Source: Theobroma cacao
Taxonomy: Eukaryota > Streptophyta > Magnoliopsida > Malvales > Malvaceae
DNA length: 64,000 bases
Assembly: GCF_000208745.1 (NCBI RefSeq)
Contig: NC_030852.1
Span: 1,148,970 to 1,212,969 of the forward strand
Direction of reading: 5' to 3'
Made by a program: the position numbers and the translations under genes. The stretch's first letter is position 1, and every line of letters begins with the position of its first letter. Below, piece by piece: positions 1 to 11,181 of the stretch. The notes below the pieces were generated by a model. It was not told the DNA's origin, searched no databases, and saw only the letters and a program-made list of their open reading frames with translations.

Positions 1-1225
1 TATTTCCTTGGGAATATCTATCTTAAACTTATGTCTCACAGCATGTGATCCCTTAACTTGTGATTTAGTCGTTAGGCTTCTCAGCAAGTTTTAAAAATTT
101 TACGTTTCATACTTGCTGTGTATGATTAGAATCTCTTCTCAAAGATGTTTATGTATTCCTAAAACACTTACTCTTAAAGATATATAAATACGTACTCATC
201 CATTCAATCCTTAACTCATTTTCATAGGTTTTTAGGGTGTCATACAATTAGCCTCATGTTGTTCCTAACTCTTGTCATTTTACTGTATCAAAACAGATAT
301 TACAAATTCTTGTAATGATATTCTATATAAACTAATTTTCTATACCAGTCTCGTAATTCTTCCTTCACACTTTCATTACTTGGTATCTCATCTCAATATA
401 GTCATCTCAAGAATCTTTCAATTTTTCTTTTAATTATATGCCCATATACAAGGCAATAAAGAAGTTTTTCAATTCATTTGGGTAAACATTCTCCAGAATA
501 TTTAAAACTCCCAAATAACAAAACACAATGACCAACAACCAAAATTCAATTTGTAAGCTCATTATCGTGTCACTCCCATCTTACTCATGCATCATAAGCG
601 TGAGGTATTCGGAGCATTACAACGTTGAACAGTCAATGTTGAAGTATTGTAGCTATTAGAAATTTTCTCATTAAAGCTATTTGTCTGCATTCAAAGTCAC
701 CACATCAATCATTCTCAACCAGTGGTTTCCCTTTTAGATATATATCATGAGTTCCATAAGTATAGGTACCTTCTATTTTCTTGTCATACACACTAAGCCA
801 GATTAATACTTGCATCTCATGTCAGCTTTTGACTTTTATCAACATTCATAAAATTCCACCTCAAAACATCCTTTCCATACAGTGTAATAAATTCGTGATA
901 CATATACCACTCCACACATAAGTTGCTAACTATCTACAACTTTCCTCATATTTATTGTCATCCCTATCCAATTATCTTCTTTGTCTTATACTCTAATAAT
1001 CTTATTGCTTCCTTCTATAACTTTCCTCAATAATTATATCACCAATTTAGCTCTGTTATACTAAAAGATTCCCATACATATCCAATTATTTAAACTACTA
1101 TTTTACATTCCGTTCGAGTCATACAAAATAAAAGTCACTCCTAACTCCTTTACACAAGTAACTACTACATTTTTCCTTAAACGACACTTGCCTAGATTTA
1201 TGACAATACAACTTCAACTAAAGTA

Positions 1226-1753
1226 TTAAACATCTTTAGGTTCCTTATTGTCCTGATCCGGGCACATCAATGGATCCTCTTCCTCCTGAGATTTTCTCCT
1301 TTGTTCTTCAATCCAGGCTTGTTGTATTCTCCTACGTTCCTTATCACTTATCGGTGCAACATTTCTTCCACAACCGGGAGGAAAATGTCGTACAACGTTC
1401 ACCCCCTTCTTAAGACGAATATCTCCCATTGCAATTGCCTTCCTCGTATGTTCTCTATGGTACTCTTCGGATTGTTTCAAAAGGAAATCTATTTCAGTTT
1501 TCAGAATATTGGAGCTACTCTCACTTTCAAAATTCTGGCTACTCTCAAAGCTTTCCTTGTTATGAACCCATTCTGCTAAGTTTCCATGAATTCTGTTATT
1601 AGGAATTCGAGATGGACCACCTTCCGAATCACTTGTATCAGGGTGCCATTTGCTTCTAGCCGTAGAATCTGGAGATCCCTTGCTATCACTATGAGAGATA
1701 TCGAGACTACCACCTCTTCTAGATATGGTGTGTATGTCACCAGTGCACCTCAA
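1226..1753 (-). CDS. Unrecognised 175-codon ORF just downstream of the gypsy PBS
   Basis: The frame runs from an ATG at 1753 to a stop at 1226 and is the first ORF after the element's 5' LTR and PBS, the position of a gag or leader ORF. The product is hydrophilic and Ser/Asp-rich in its first 60 residues, followed by a charged segment that could be helical (around residues 85-110). A short motif with Phe-Pro-Pro-Gly-Cys-Gly lies near residue 125, then an Arg/Gln/Glu-rich tail. There is no zinc knuckle and no capsid domain that I recognise. It could be an element-encoded leader protein or a captured host fragment. The open length is longer than chance in this AT-rich DNA, but function is unknown. 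Confidence 0.35.
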   Translation of the reverse strand: MRCTGDIHTISRRGGSLDISHSDSKGSPDSTARSKWHPDTSDSEGGPSRIPNNRIHGNLAEWVHNKESFESSQNFESESSSNILKTEIDFLLKQSEEYHREHTRKAIAMGDIRLKKGVNVVRHFPPGCGRNVAPISDKERRRIQQAWIEEQRRKSQEEEDPLMCPDQDNKEPKDV

Positions 1754-1977
1754 AACCTATATGCAATCAAATAGTAATTGTTTAATTATTTATGCATCTC
1801 AAAAGTAGGTAGATTTCTATATGTAGATGCATACATTCTATTCAATCTAACCTAACTTAACTTAACTTAACTGGACTTGGGGCCACACAGTGTCAGTGTA
1901 GATTCCTTAAAACAACTTTAAAACCAAAGACTTTAAAATCCAAAGCTTTAAATCAAAATATCTGATTTTTAAACCAT

Positions 1978-1990
1978 GCTCTGATACCAA
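1978..1990 (-). promoter_or_regulatory. tRNA-iMet primer-binding site of the gypsy element
   Basis: On the minus strand this reads TTGGTATCAGAGC, the usual plant retrotransposon sequence complementary to the 3' end of initiator tRNA-Met. It sits six bases inside the LTR end at 1997, which fixes the element's orientation as minus and identifies the LTR at 1997-5347 as the 5' LTR. Confidence 0.85.
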
Positions 1991-1996
1991 CTGAAT

Positions 1997-4900
1997 TGTC
2001 ACGACTTGGAACTCCCATCGGGCCCGTGACAACCGCCGCGACGTCCCGATAAGCACTCATTACCCCGAATGTCGATCGAAACCCCGCAAGGCTTAGCATC
2101 AACTTTCGCATCTCCCCGGTCAGCGACAGTTATTAAATCTCGCATTTCAAGAAATCATAAGTTGTTTCCAACTCAAAACAATAAAATATTATTTTCTAGT
2201 TCACAGGGGCATTTTCGTTATTTTTTTTTTGAAATTTCGAAATCCGTAAAAATGTAATATGTAAGTGGAAACACATATTTCATGATTTAAATTAAAATTT
2301 GAAGTCTAAAACATTCGTTTAAAGTAAAATTACAGCTATTTGAATATAATAAAAATAATCAATAAAATAAACTATTTTCTTGTAAAATAATTTTCATAAA
2401 ACTATCGGTACATAATTCTTATAGCGTAAAAGATAATTATATTCATATATACTATAAACCAAATAACAAAAGTATAAAATTTCGTTTACAGTGACACGTG
2501 GGCCCACAACTATCCAAAATGCATCGAAAGTGGGAAACCTACAGCTTTTACCGATTCGAGTCCAAATGAAAGTCCTTGTCAAAGTCAGCTAACTATGGAA
2601 TTCCCCGAGCCTGAAATGTGAGGAAATGAGGGTGGTGAGATTATAAAATCCCAGTGAGTAAACAATTACCATCAAAAACATCTAAAGTCGAGTAGATGGA
2701 GACAATATAAAAACGTCATATCTCAATAATGTTCATAACACAAAATTCGTTTCAATCTATACCAAATAATTTCTTTTTATCAAAATTTCCCGACTTATGA
2801 ATTTCTTAAACTTGGCCCCTGCCAGAATCATTCTCACGGGTACCTTCGTCAAGGTATCCCACTGAGACCGTCAAGGTTGTTCAATGACCCATACCCATAA
2901 ATATGTTTTCACATCTAACATACAACCGTTCCTTGGCGTTGGCTGAGTCTCACTCTCACGTGGTGGCTAGAACGTGAGGTGCACTCAAATCATACCTCAG
3001 AAGATACTTCACCTAACATCTCCCTCTAAAGGTAAGTATATAATTGAGTTATCGTGCTCCTCTCATAGGCAGTCCGCGGAAACCCCCACCACTGCAGTGA
3101 CTATTTAATATACTACCAGACTCATAAAATTTTCAATAGCATGATATGGCGAATAAAATTTAATCCAGTCTACCGAGACCAATCCAAAACTGTTCATATA
3201 TTTCATGCCAACCCAAAAATTTAGCCATCATGCTACTATAGTGTCATAAGCCACAATTTCAATAACATATAAAATCATAAATTTCAACACAGTCTCCATA
3301 TACTCAATTTTCCGAAAACAATATTTGATTTCAAAACCAGTATAAATCTCATTTTTATTAAAAAAATATTTTAATTAGAAAACATAATATTTAATAATTT
3401 AAGCTCACCATTCAATAAAAGCATCAAACAAGTGTAATAACTCTAGATATTTAAGACGATAAGTTGTCCACTCACAGTTCTGGGAGTCGATGTACTCCTA
3501 ATCCCAGTCTTCAAGCACAATCTCTATACTTTTACCAGTGTAATTTGCTCACCACCTATCCACAATGTATAATACATAATTCACCACATCAATGCTTGAT
3601 CATTATAAAATCAATTCAGGCTCGGTATATATGCATGATATGATATACAACTTATCCGACTACCGCTTAAATGCGATGCTGACCTAATTCAGCCTATTAC
3701 CCGATTAAATCGATATACGCATCCGTTTAAACTCCAAATTAATTTTTTTCAGTTTCTATACCTCAATTGCACCCAAATTGACTTAATGTCCCTTAGTATG
3801 GTGCAAATTATCAGTCTCGATAGCAAATTACGAAAATACCCCTAATGGGTAAAAATCGTATTTTTGCTCCAAAAATTTCCATTATTTTTCTAAGCTCATA
3901 ATTCATCATTTCTTAACCAATTCTCCTAGAATGAAAATCAAAGTTATCCTCACTCAACACATGGTAAATTCGGCCATTAATGGTTGTGGGAGAAAATAAA
4001 TTCTTTTCTTGATGTTTTGTTTCTAAATATGCTAAACTCACTTAAAACACTAACATAACTTAAAATCAAATTTATCTAACAACTTTCTCTCTCCTAACCC
4101 ATTTTTCAGAATTGAATTCATCATGATAACTCAATATTCAACCATGGAAATCAAGAACAAAAGCATGGGTAAGCTAGGTATCAAGGAGAATTAAAGAAAT
4201 TTTAACTTACCTAGCTTGTTTNNNNNNNNNNNNNNNNNNNNNNNNNNNNNNNNNNNNNNNNNNNNNNNNNNNNNNNNNNNNNNNNNNNNNNNNNNNNNNN
4301 NNNNNNNNNNNNNNNNNNNNNNNNNNNNNNNNNNNNNNNNNNNNNNNNNNNNNNNNNNNNNNNNNNNNNNNNNNNNNNNNNNNNNNNNNNNNNNNNNNNN
4401 NNNNNNNNNNNNNNNNNNNNNNNNNNNNNNNNNNNNNNNNNNNNNNNNNNNNNNNNNNNNNNNNNNNNNNNNNNNNNNNNNNNNNNNNNNNNNNNNNNNN
4501 NNNNNNNNNNNNNNNNNNNNNNNNNNNNNNNNNNNNNNNNNNNNNNNNNNNNNNNNNNNNNNNNNNNNNNNNNNNNNNNNNNNNNNNNNNNNNNNNNNNN
4601 NNNNNNNNNNNNNNNNNNNNNNNNNNNNNNNNNNNNNNNNNNNNNNNNNNNNNNNNNNNNNNNNNNNNNNNNNNNNNNNNNNNNNNNNNNNNNNNNNNNN
4701 NNNNNNNNNNNNNNNNNNNNNNNNNNNNNNNNNNNNNNNNNNNNNNNNNNNNNNNNNNNNNNNNNNNNNNNNNNNNNNNNNNNNNNNNNNNNNNNNNNNN
4801 NNNNNNNNNNNNNNNNNNNNNNNNNNNNNNNNNNNNNNNNNNNNNNNNNNNNNNNNNNNNNNNNNNNNNNNNNNNNNNNNNNNNNNNNNNNNNNNNNNNN

Positions 4901-5347
4901 NNNNNNNNNNNNNNNNNNNNNNNNNNNNNNNNNNNNNNNNNNNNNNNNNNNNNNNNNNNNNNNNNNNNNNNNNNNNNNNNNNNNNNNNNNNNNNNNNNNN
5001 NNNNNNNNNNNNNNNNNNNNNNNNNNNNNNNNNNNNNNNNNNNNNNNNNNNNNNNNNNNNNNNNNNNNNNNNNNNNNNNNNNAATATTATTTTATTCTAA
5101 AAATTTTATCTTGTTCCCTTGGTACCCAAAATACCTTATTATGCCTTACTTGACTTCAAATCGCCTTTTATCTCACAAATTCTCCCTCCGATAAAATTAT
5201 TATTATTTTATTATTATTTTCTCACTTGCGAACTATTTTATCATAAACTACTCCTTTCGTCTTTTATCACTTCTAAACATTTTAATTGACCTCAATTTGC
5301 ATTCGATCAACTTTATTTATCACCATATCAAAGTATGGGGTATTTCA
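1997..5347 (-). mobile_element. 5' LTR of the Ty3/gypsy element (contains an assembly gap)
   Basis: On the plus strand it starts TGTCACGACTTGG and ends GGGGTATTTCA, so on the minus strand it has TG...CA ends. The PBS abuts its lower end. About 2.2 kb from 1997 are clearly related to the solo LTR at 18757-21712 (shared blocks include the opening CACGAC, CCCCGCAAGGCTTA and the AAATATGCTAAACT region). The outer (U3) end is not alike, so the two belong to related but distinct subfamilies. The 861-base N run inside makes the true length uncertain. The bordering bases at 5348-5352 (TGTAA) would be the TSD, but the other end of the element is outside the window. Confidence 0.75.
4222..5082. other. 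Assembly gap (861 N)
   Basis: Unsequenced bases inside the gypsy LTR. The open frame that appears to cross it is an artefact of unknown codons. Confidence 1.
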
Positions 5348-7262
5348 TGTAAAGTCTCCATCTGAGAGAGAAGTGTTAGTAAATGTGCTATTAGAATCAA
5401 GAAGAACGACCCTACATACCTGAGCTGAGGTGTTGGTTTCGTTTTTTTTTTCTTGATCAGCTTTCTGTCTTTTTTCTTACGGCTCTTGATTGCACCTTTG
5501 ATGACACCCGAGATATCTTTCAGAAAGGTAACTTTTCTCCCGGGTCTACACTTTTTGCAGGTCTCTAAATCATCCTCTGAGTTGCTGGCTTCTTACTTTT
5601 GAAATAGGTTTTCTTTGTCTGCACCGTCAGATAAGTGATAGGGGGATGGGGGCAAACTGATTTGATTACTGGAGCTAGCTGGAGGCTCGTGAATCTGGTT
5701 AGAACTACATGGGTTAGCTAAACTAGTCATCCAAGGACTGTTTAATTGTTCGGGTAGCCCATAGTCAAGAGTTGGAATAAAATGGGATGCTCTAGGTGAA
5801 GAATCAGAAGCTTGTGAGATGGGCTCATGAAATCCATGAAGGATAGGGGTGGCAGTATTTGTATTTATGTGGGTAATGTTGTAGGTCTCATTAGGAATTG
5901 GGCTCAGTAAAGGGCTGTCAAAGTTAGATGGCTACACAACTGATGAAAGTGGTACATTAGGCTCAATGGGTCTTGCACTAATTGGGTTGGGTTGCAACAA
6001 AGGTGGGTCGGGTGAGCCAACATCTAGTTCAAGAGGAATCTATTCAAGTAACGTCTTGTCCTGTGCATCACCGTCAGCAGTTGTAAGAGCCCCACCGGCA
6101 TAGTGAGTGATGGAGGAGGAGCTACTGAGGTCATCATCAACTTGCCACTATGACCACCCTAGATAGTCAAGAACACAATTTGGAGAAAATTCGCTTACAT
6201 AGATACTGGAAATTTGGCTACCAACAGCCAAATGGATGAGCTCTTCAATCCTTGTCTTGGTACTAGTTGCTATAAGCATTAAGGCGCGCTCAAAGGAGTT
6301 CAAGCATAAGGTTTCCTCACCTAGACAAATGAAGGAGGCCCATAGCCTAGCAATGTTAATGAAAGTATTTTTGCTCCTGGCGTGGAGAGGAATTCCAGAG
6401 ATCGAAAGCCAGCACTGCCTTTCATAGGTGGAAAAGTTCTGAGTCCAACTCGTAATATCATCAAACCATTCAGTCAGCCAGTCCTAATTTCTATCCTTCG
6501 CATGCTCAAGATCTTTGATATTGGGAAAGGAAATCAAAAAGTGAAAGTTGATAACCGCTTAACTTCAAAACCCAATTTGCCCTTTTCCTTAATCAACTTT
6601 GTAATCACCTCTGGTTCTTAATGGCCCCTGCAGAAACCAACAGCACAACATTCAAGCCAGTGTAAGATTTCATTTTCAACATGACCTATACACATTTTGG
6701 CAATATAAATTGGGGGCGGGGGAAGGGGAGTTTCCTCCGGAGCTGTTTGGGAGCCCATAAGGGCTTGGGGATAGGAGCAGCTTTCTCCCCTGCTGATTTA
6801 CGAATCTAGTGCAGGAGGGTGGGTGATGGGCTGAGGGTTGTTGTTTGAGTTTGGGTTAATGACTGCTTGTTGGAGGCTCCGATTTGGGTGATGTGGTTGA
6901 GGAATTTGCGAATGGGTATTATGAAGGGTGTTTTTTGGTCGCCATTGGGAGGTCATTTTAGCAAAACTAACAACCAATTTGAGATTGAAAAACCAAACCC
7001 CATTAAGCTGCTGAATAACTCTTCTCGCATCAGCCATGGAATTGAAAGAAACAAACCCATATTTGGACCTATGAGCCGGCTGTTGTACAGGGACAGAGGC
7101 ATCTTCAATGCGACCATGATGTTCAAAAATGGCCTTCAGCCATTGCGGGGTGATACATAGAGGAAGATTTGCTACATGGACTATGTAGGCTCTGCTCTGT
7201 CGATTAGAAGTATTCTTGATGATGTTGAACAGCCTGGAGGTAGAGAATTGTCGATTCCTCAT
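5348..7262 (-). pseudogene. LINE ORF1 relic (RRM + DUF4283-like domain), broken by stops and a frameshift
   Basis: Plant L1-type LINE ORF1 proteins are RNA-binding chaperones. The frame opens with an ATG at 7262. Residues about 25-100 form an RRM with RNP2-like VHVANLP and RNP1-like KYGFVSF. Downstream, around 6640-6150, the translation shows the Trp-rich pattern of the DUF4283-like domain (WLTEWFDD, CWLSISGIPLHA, FINIARLWASF). A Pro/Ser-rich tail reaches about 5400. A one-base deletion near 6535 and several in-frame stops make it a relic. The endonuclease and RT that should follow are absent because the gypsy LTR begins at 5347, suggesting the LTR element inserted into this LINE. Confidence 0.8.
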
Positions 7263-7326
7263 GACAGAGCATTGGGTTTAAGAAACTGACCACTAATAAG
7301 GCAACTTGCGACAAAAATTTGGGTTG

Positions 7327-7522
7327 GAAGGGGCCGACTTTATGGCTGAGATCTGGGTTTGAAGTGGTCGAATTTGTGGCCACGATCTGGGTTTGAGGGG
7401 GATGAACTTGTAACTGAGATCTGGGATTGGGGTGGCTAGCTTTGTGGCGAAGAACAGGGTTTGAGGGGGCCGACTATGTGATCGAGATCTGGGTTTGATG
7501 TGGTCGGCGGTCGAGATCCAGG
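7327..7522 (-). repeat. Tandem 34-bp repeats in the 5' region of the LINE
   Basis: Five full units and a partial sixth, imperfect, with starts at 7327, 7361, 7395, 7429, 7463 and 7497. Plus-strand units follow GA(A/G)GGGG..GA..TTGTGG..GAGATCTGGGTTT. They lie directly upstream of the LINE ORF1 start, where a LINE 5'UTR is expected, so they may be promoter-type monomers. An 84-codon frame through them reflects only the repetition. Confidence 0.7.
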
Positions 7523-7560
7523 TGCTTGTGCGTCGTTTCTCACACAAGTTTTTCTACAGT

Positions 7561-7680
7561 TGGGGATTGCCCCCTCTTTAAAAGGTCAATCCCTCATTCA
7601 TAAGGAGGACTTTTTTACAACTAGGGATCGACCCCTTCGGTAAAAGGTCGATCTTTGGAGCACGACAAATAAGCATTTAT
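7561..7680. repeat. Pair of hairpin-forming GGGATYGACC...GGTCGATCCC motifs
   Basis: Two successive motifs (about 7563-7597 and 7623-7658) contain GGGATTG or GGGATCGACC followed by AAAAGGTCAATCCC or AAAAGGTCGATC, so each can fold into a short stem. Two more copies occur at 9645-9790. No coding potential is seen. Confidence 0.5.
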
Positions 7681-7814
7681 GAATCCCAACAACTAGTTTT
7701 GGCATTTAATGCTTTTTAATGGCTCCAAAGGACTTGCAAGCTCTAAAATGAAGTCTCTCACCACATTTTGGAAGGAAGAAGACTTAGAAAACAACTTCAA
7801 ACAAAACAGCAATA

Positions 7815-7900
7815 CACTACCAGAAACCCAAGCATTATTAATGGAATTTTTTACCGGTATTGTAATTTAACGACGAAAATGTCAAAAGAATGTGAGTTTA
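7815..7900 (+). mobile_element. Possible CACTA (En/Spm-like) transposon terminus
   Basis: The sequence begins CACTACCAGAAACCCAAG, matching the CACTAC(A/C)AGAAA ends of plant CACTA elements, followed by a region resembling subterminal repeats. A related-looking stretch with the TTCGGTAATTC type motif lies at about 9790-9900. I could not find the opposite terminus, so this is a fragment or a chance match. Confidence 0.4.
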
Positions 7901-8873
7901 TATTTCTTTCTTGTTTTATGCTTTATTTTTCCAATAAATTTTAATTTTTTTATTATTTCTGATTTATTAAGGTGTTGTGTGGAACTAGCTAGCTTCTCCC
8001 AACAAATGTCTAGTGAAAACCATTTCAATACTTGGGTTTACCATTTTCATGTGTGTACGATAAAAGGGGCCAGTTAATGGCATTGATTAACACTAGTAGA
8101 GAGCAACGAGTATATCTATTAATTTGTTCTTAGAAGCCTTCTAAGATATTTGCAGCCTCACATTCTACGAGGCATTTAACATTTTCTAGAAGTTCTACAA
8201 ATACTACCAAGGAGATATCGACAACCTAGTACATAGAGTATACCTTTAACTCATTGGGTTTAACAAAACAATTCATTATTAGCTTGATGTCTATTAAATG
8301 GAAAACTGCCTTCTTGAACGTTAGTTTAAGAAGGATACTCTTTTCATTTAGAGGACGTGGAGCTAGCAATGGATTGTTAGTGCAAGCTTAATTTATCTCG
8401 GTTTTGAAATGACAAAATTGATTGATTTAAATATATTTTGAAAATGCTTGAAAATATTTTTAAGTTTGAAGAAAATCTTAAGAGTTTTAAAGTTGATCTT
8501 ACAAAGAAAAATGCTTTTGAACAAACTCAAATTCAAAGTATCAACCTTAAAAATCAACTTTTAGTAAATGACGAATCGATTCTTATTACACAAAATGCAA
8601 AATAATTTACTTCTCTACAAGCAAAATCAATTCTATGAAAATGAGATATTAGTTATTGAAAGACAGAAGTTACTGGAATAGAAAAGAATCGATAACTTAA
8701 AGAGCAAGAATCGATTTTAACAAAAAAAAATAATTGGTTTAAATTTTGATCTAATGTATATTTGTAAATGTGAATATAACCATTTAAGCCATTACATAAA
8801 ATTAATTTATATTGACCATAAGGACAACGTTTGAAGTACAAAAAGTGAATTTAAGTAATCGAATAATAACATG

Positions 8874-8917
<44 letters not shown>

Positions 8918-9600
8918 TAGGAAAGATGGATTCCATATCATACTTTAAGTAAGAGGATCATACACTCACCACTAAACCAATGCTTAAGTGAAAACATGAA
9001 TTTATATTATATTGATCAGGCAAACAGGCCAATCTGTAAAAAAACAAAGAATAAAATGAAAATTATTATTTCTATACAAAATGAAAATAGTATTAACACG
9101 TTATACACAACAATGTAACAAAAATATTTGAATTAAGCACAGAATATCAAGCTGAAAAGCAAAAAACTAAAAATCAGAGATAAACTTCATGTTGAAAAAA
9201 TTCGAAAAAGAGAACACTTTAAAACAAACTTACCAAATCAAACTTGTAAATATATTATTAAAAGGCACCTGAAAGAACAAAGTAATAATCAAACCACATT
9301 TTTACCAAACAAAAAAAAAAATCAATCGACCACAAAAGTTAAAGTACAGCAGTAAAATCAATAATTTTTCCTAACTTATGGCTTCTACCATATTCTGAAC
9401 AGCAAGGCACCCCATTTACAATGATTAAATAATTTCTATAAAGAACAACAAAAGTATAAAGAGAAAAAACAATGCATTTATTATGAAATGGTAGTAACCA
9501 TGCTGGGAGGGACAGAAAACAAAAGTAAAAAACTTGTAATGAGCATTCAGATTGTTTCATGTGAGATTCACTACTCGGATGATAAGCCACAATTTCTGGT
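7890..9600. repeat. Left copy of a 1.7-kb direct duplication
   Basis: This copy matches 11182-12890 nearly end to end in the same orientation. Shared landmarks include AACTAGCTAGCTTCTCCCAA, the AGGACGTGGAGCTAG block and the ATAAGCCACAATTTCTGGTAT end. Short frames on both strands are shared by both copies but interrupted. None matches a family I recognise. The copies differ by many substitutions and small indels, and this one has a long (TA)n tract that the other has only in short form. Confidence 0.75.
8878..8912. repeat. (TA)n microsatellite
   Basis: A run of about 17 TA units. The other copy of the duplication has only a few TA units at the same place (near 12185). Confidence 0.9.
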
Positions 9601-10574
9601 ATCTCGATTCCCCTAAACCCGAGAGCAAAACTTTCCCTCGTTACTAGGTAGGGATTGACAACCCCCCTCCTCTTGTAAAAGGTTGATCCATCATTCTTAA
9701 GAAAGAACTTTCTGCAGTTGGGGATTGACCCTCTCTTTTAAAAGGTCGATCCCTCATTCATAAGGACTTTTTTGCAATTAGGGATCTTTGTCGTGAAAAT
9801 ATCAAATCCGTTAGCTGAAGAAGTTGTCAGTGAAACAGATATTCCATTGATAACTTCTTTCGGTAATTCACTGTTCGAATTTACCAATGAAGTTGCCAAC
9901 AGATTGGAAGCAAACCTTATTATAAATTTTTGCCAATAAAAAGTGTGAATCAGTCAATAAATTCTGTCGATATTTAAAAAAAATTTTAAATGCCTTTAGA
10001 CAAAATGATAGAAATTAAATATGTATGAGCACAAATATGTAAGAGAACTAATTTATAATATACAACAAGTATTTTATTAATCATATAAAAAAAGAATAAA
10101 AATTATATTATTTTTATTACAATCAATTAAAAATAAAAAGTTAAAATGTACAATTATATGAAAAATGCAAATGAAATATAAATACTAATCTATTTACTAT
10201 GCATCATTCCTTTATCTCGAGGGTCCATCGATCCCTTTGATGAAGATTCGACATTGACTGCTGACAACATCACGCAATTGAAGATCTTTTGGACGCTCAC
10301 TCCAAGGTCATTAAATGCTACAGTAGTCTTTGTTTTTCAATCAAAGACTTTCAATACTAGTAGCTCGTAGACCTCAATTTCTTGCTAGACATTATTAGGG
10401 ATTTCACATTATGATCAACCCCAACTTACATAATGCCAACAGCTGGTATATATTATAGACTTGACCTACCTAGATGACATTATTAGGGATTTATGTGCTC
10501 AACCCCTACTTGCAACATAATGGAGAGTAATCCGATCAAGTCCATTTAAGCTACAAGTGCCAGATTGTGCTATA

Positions 10575-10757
10575 CTCCCTGAACGAGAGCTTGAATATTC
10601 CATGGACCTGATCAACGTACCCAATGTCGACCATTCATACATAATGGAAAATATTTCAATGTCGACAACTCATATATTCTATAGACCTGACCAACTAACT
10701 CAAATTAAATTTAATTTGAGGTTGGTTAGTAAGGTCCATGGAATATCCGAGTGATAG
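10575..10757. repeat. Imperfect foldback (inverted repeat)
   Basis: The left arm ending GAATATTCCATGGACCT is mirrored by AGGTCCATGGAATATCC on the right. A shorter inner pair around 10685-10728 reads CCAACTAAC...GGTTGGTTAG. The transcript would form a hairpin of more than 40 imperfect pairs. It may be a MITE or a small-RNA source; no TSD was found. Confidence 0.5.
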
Positions 10758-10888
10758 ATGGTTTTGTACTCCTTAAACAAAATAAATGACAAATTATTAT
10801 TAATCTTTAATTTTCTTACTAGTAAGAAATAAATTTTAACAAAAACTTAAGCATCATACTTAAACAATCTATGCCATTAATAACTTAC

Positions 10889-11003
10889 GTTACTTTGGAC
10901 ACATGAATTGGCTTTCACCAGATATCTATGGAAAAAAAGTACTCATGTTACTTTGGACACATGAATTGGCTTTCACTAGATATCTATGGAAGAAAGCTAG
11001 CTA
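10889..11003 (+). repeat. Two-copy tandem duplication, about 57 bp per unit
   Basis: The unit GTTACTTTGGACACATGAAT...TATCTATGGAA occurs twice in succession (from about 10889 and 10947) with few differences. It is a local slippage-type duplication in non-coding DNA. Confidence 0.75.
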
Positions 11004-11181
11004 TACCACAGAATACATTAATAAATCAAGAGTAACAAAAGCATTAAAATTAATTAGAAAAGTAAAGCATAAAACAAGAAAGGACTATAAACTCACTTTA
11101 TTGAGCTAGTAAACACAATATCTGAAAAGATCAAATCTCTCCAAATGATCTAATATTGTGTTTATTGTCTCAACAATGTGA

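Larger units (their letters stand above)
1..1996 (-). mobile_element. Internal region of a minus-strand Ty3/gypsy-type LTR retrotransposon (incomplete)
   Basis: This stretch lies just inside the LTR at 1997-5347 and next to a primer-binding site, so it is the 5' part of the element's internal region, running leftwards out of the window. Only one sizeable minus-strand frame is open (1226-1753). I found no recognisable gag, protease or RT motifs in 1-1225, which is AT-rich and full of stops. The element is either a decayed copy or a large non-coding derivative. Superfamily assignment rests on the LTR style and on its likeness to the solo LTR further right, not on pol sequence. Confidence 0.6.
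9601..11181. other. Gene-free stretch between the direct duplicates
   Basis: It holds the second pair of hairpin motifs (9645-9790), CACTA-like subterminal sequence (about 9790-9960), AT-rich DNA, a foldback at 10575-10757 and a short tandem duplication at 10889-11003. Frames of 65-68 codons here follow the repeats and have no recognisable domain. Confidence 0.6.

Noticed and set aside
1..1225. gag/pol of the gypsy element on the minus strand
   Set aside because: A short stretch near 850-900 translated suggestively, but no conserved motif held up in any frame.
4216..5100. 294-codon open frame
   Set aside because: It consists of unknown bases in the assembly gap.
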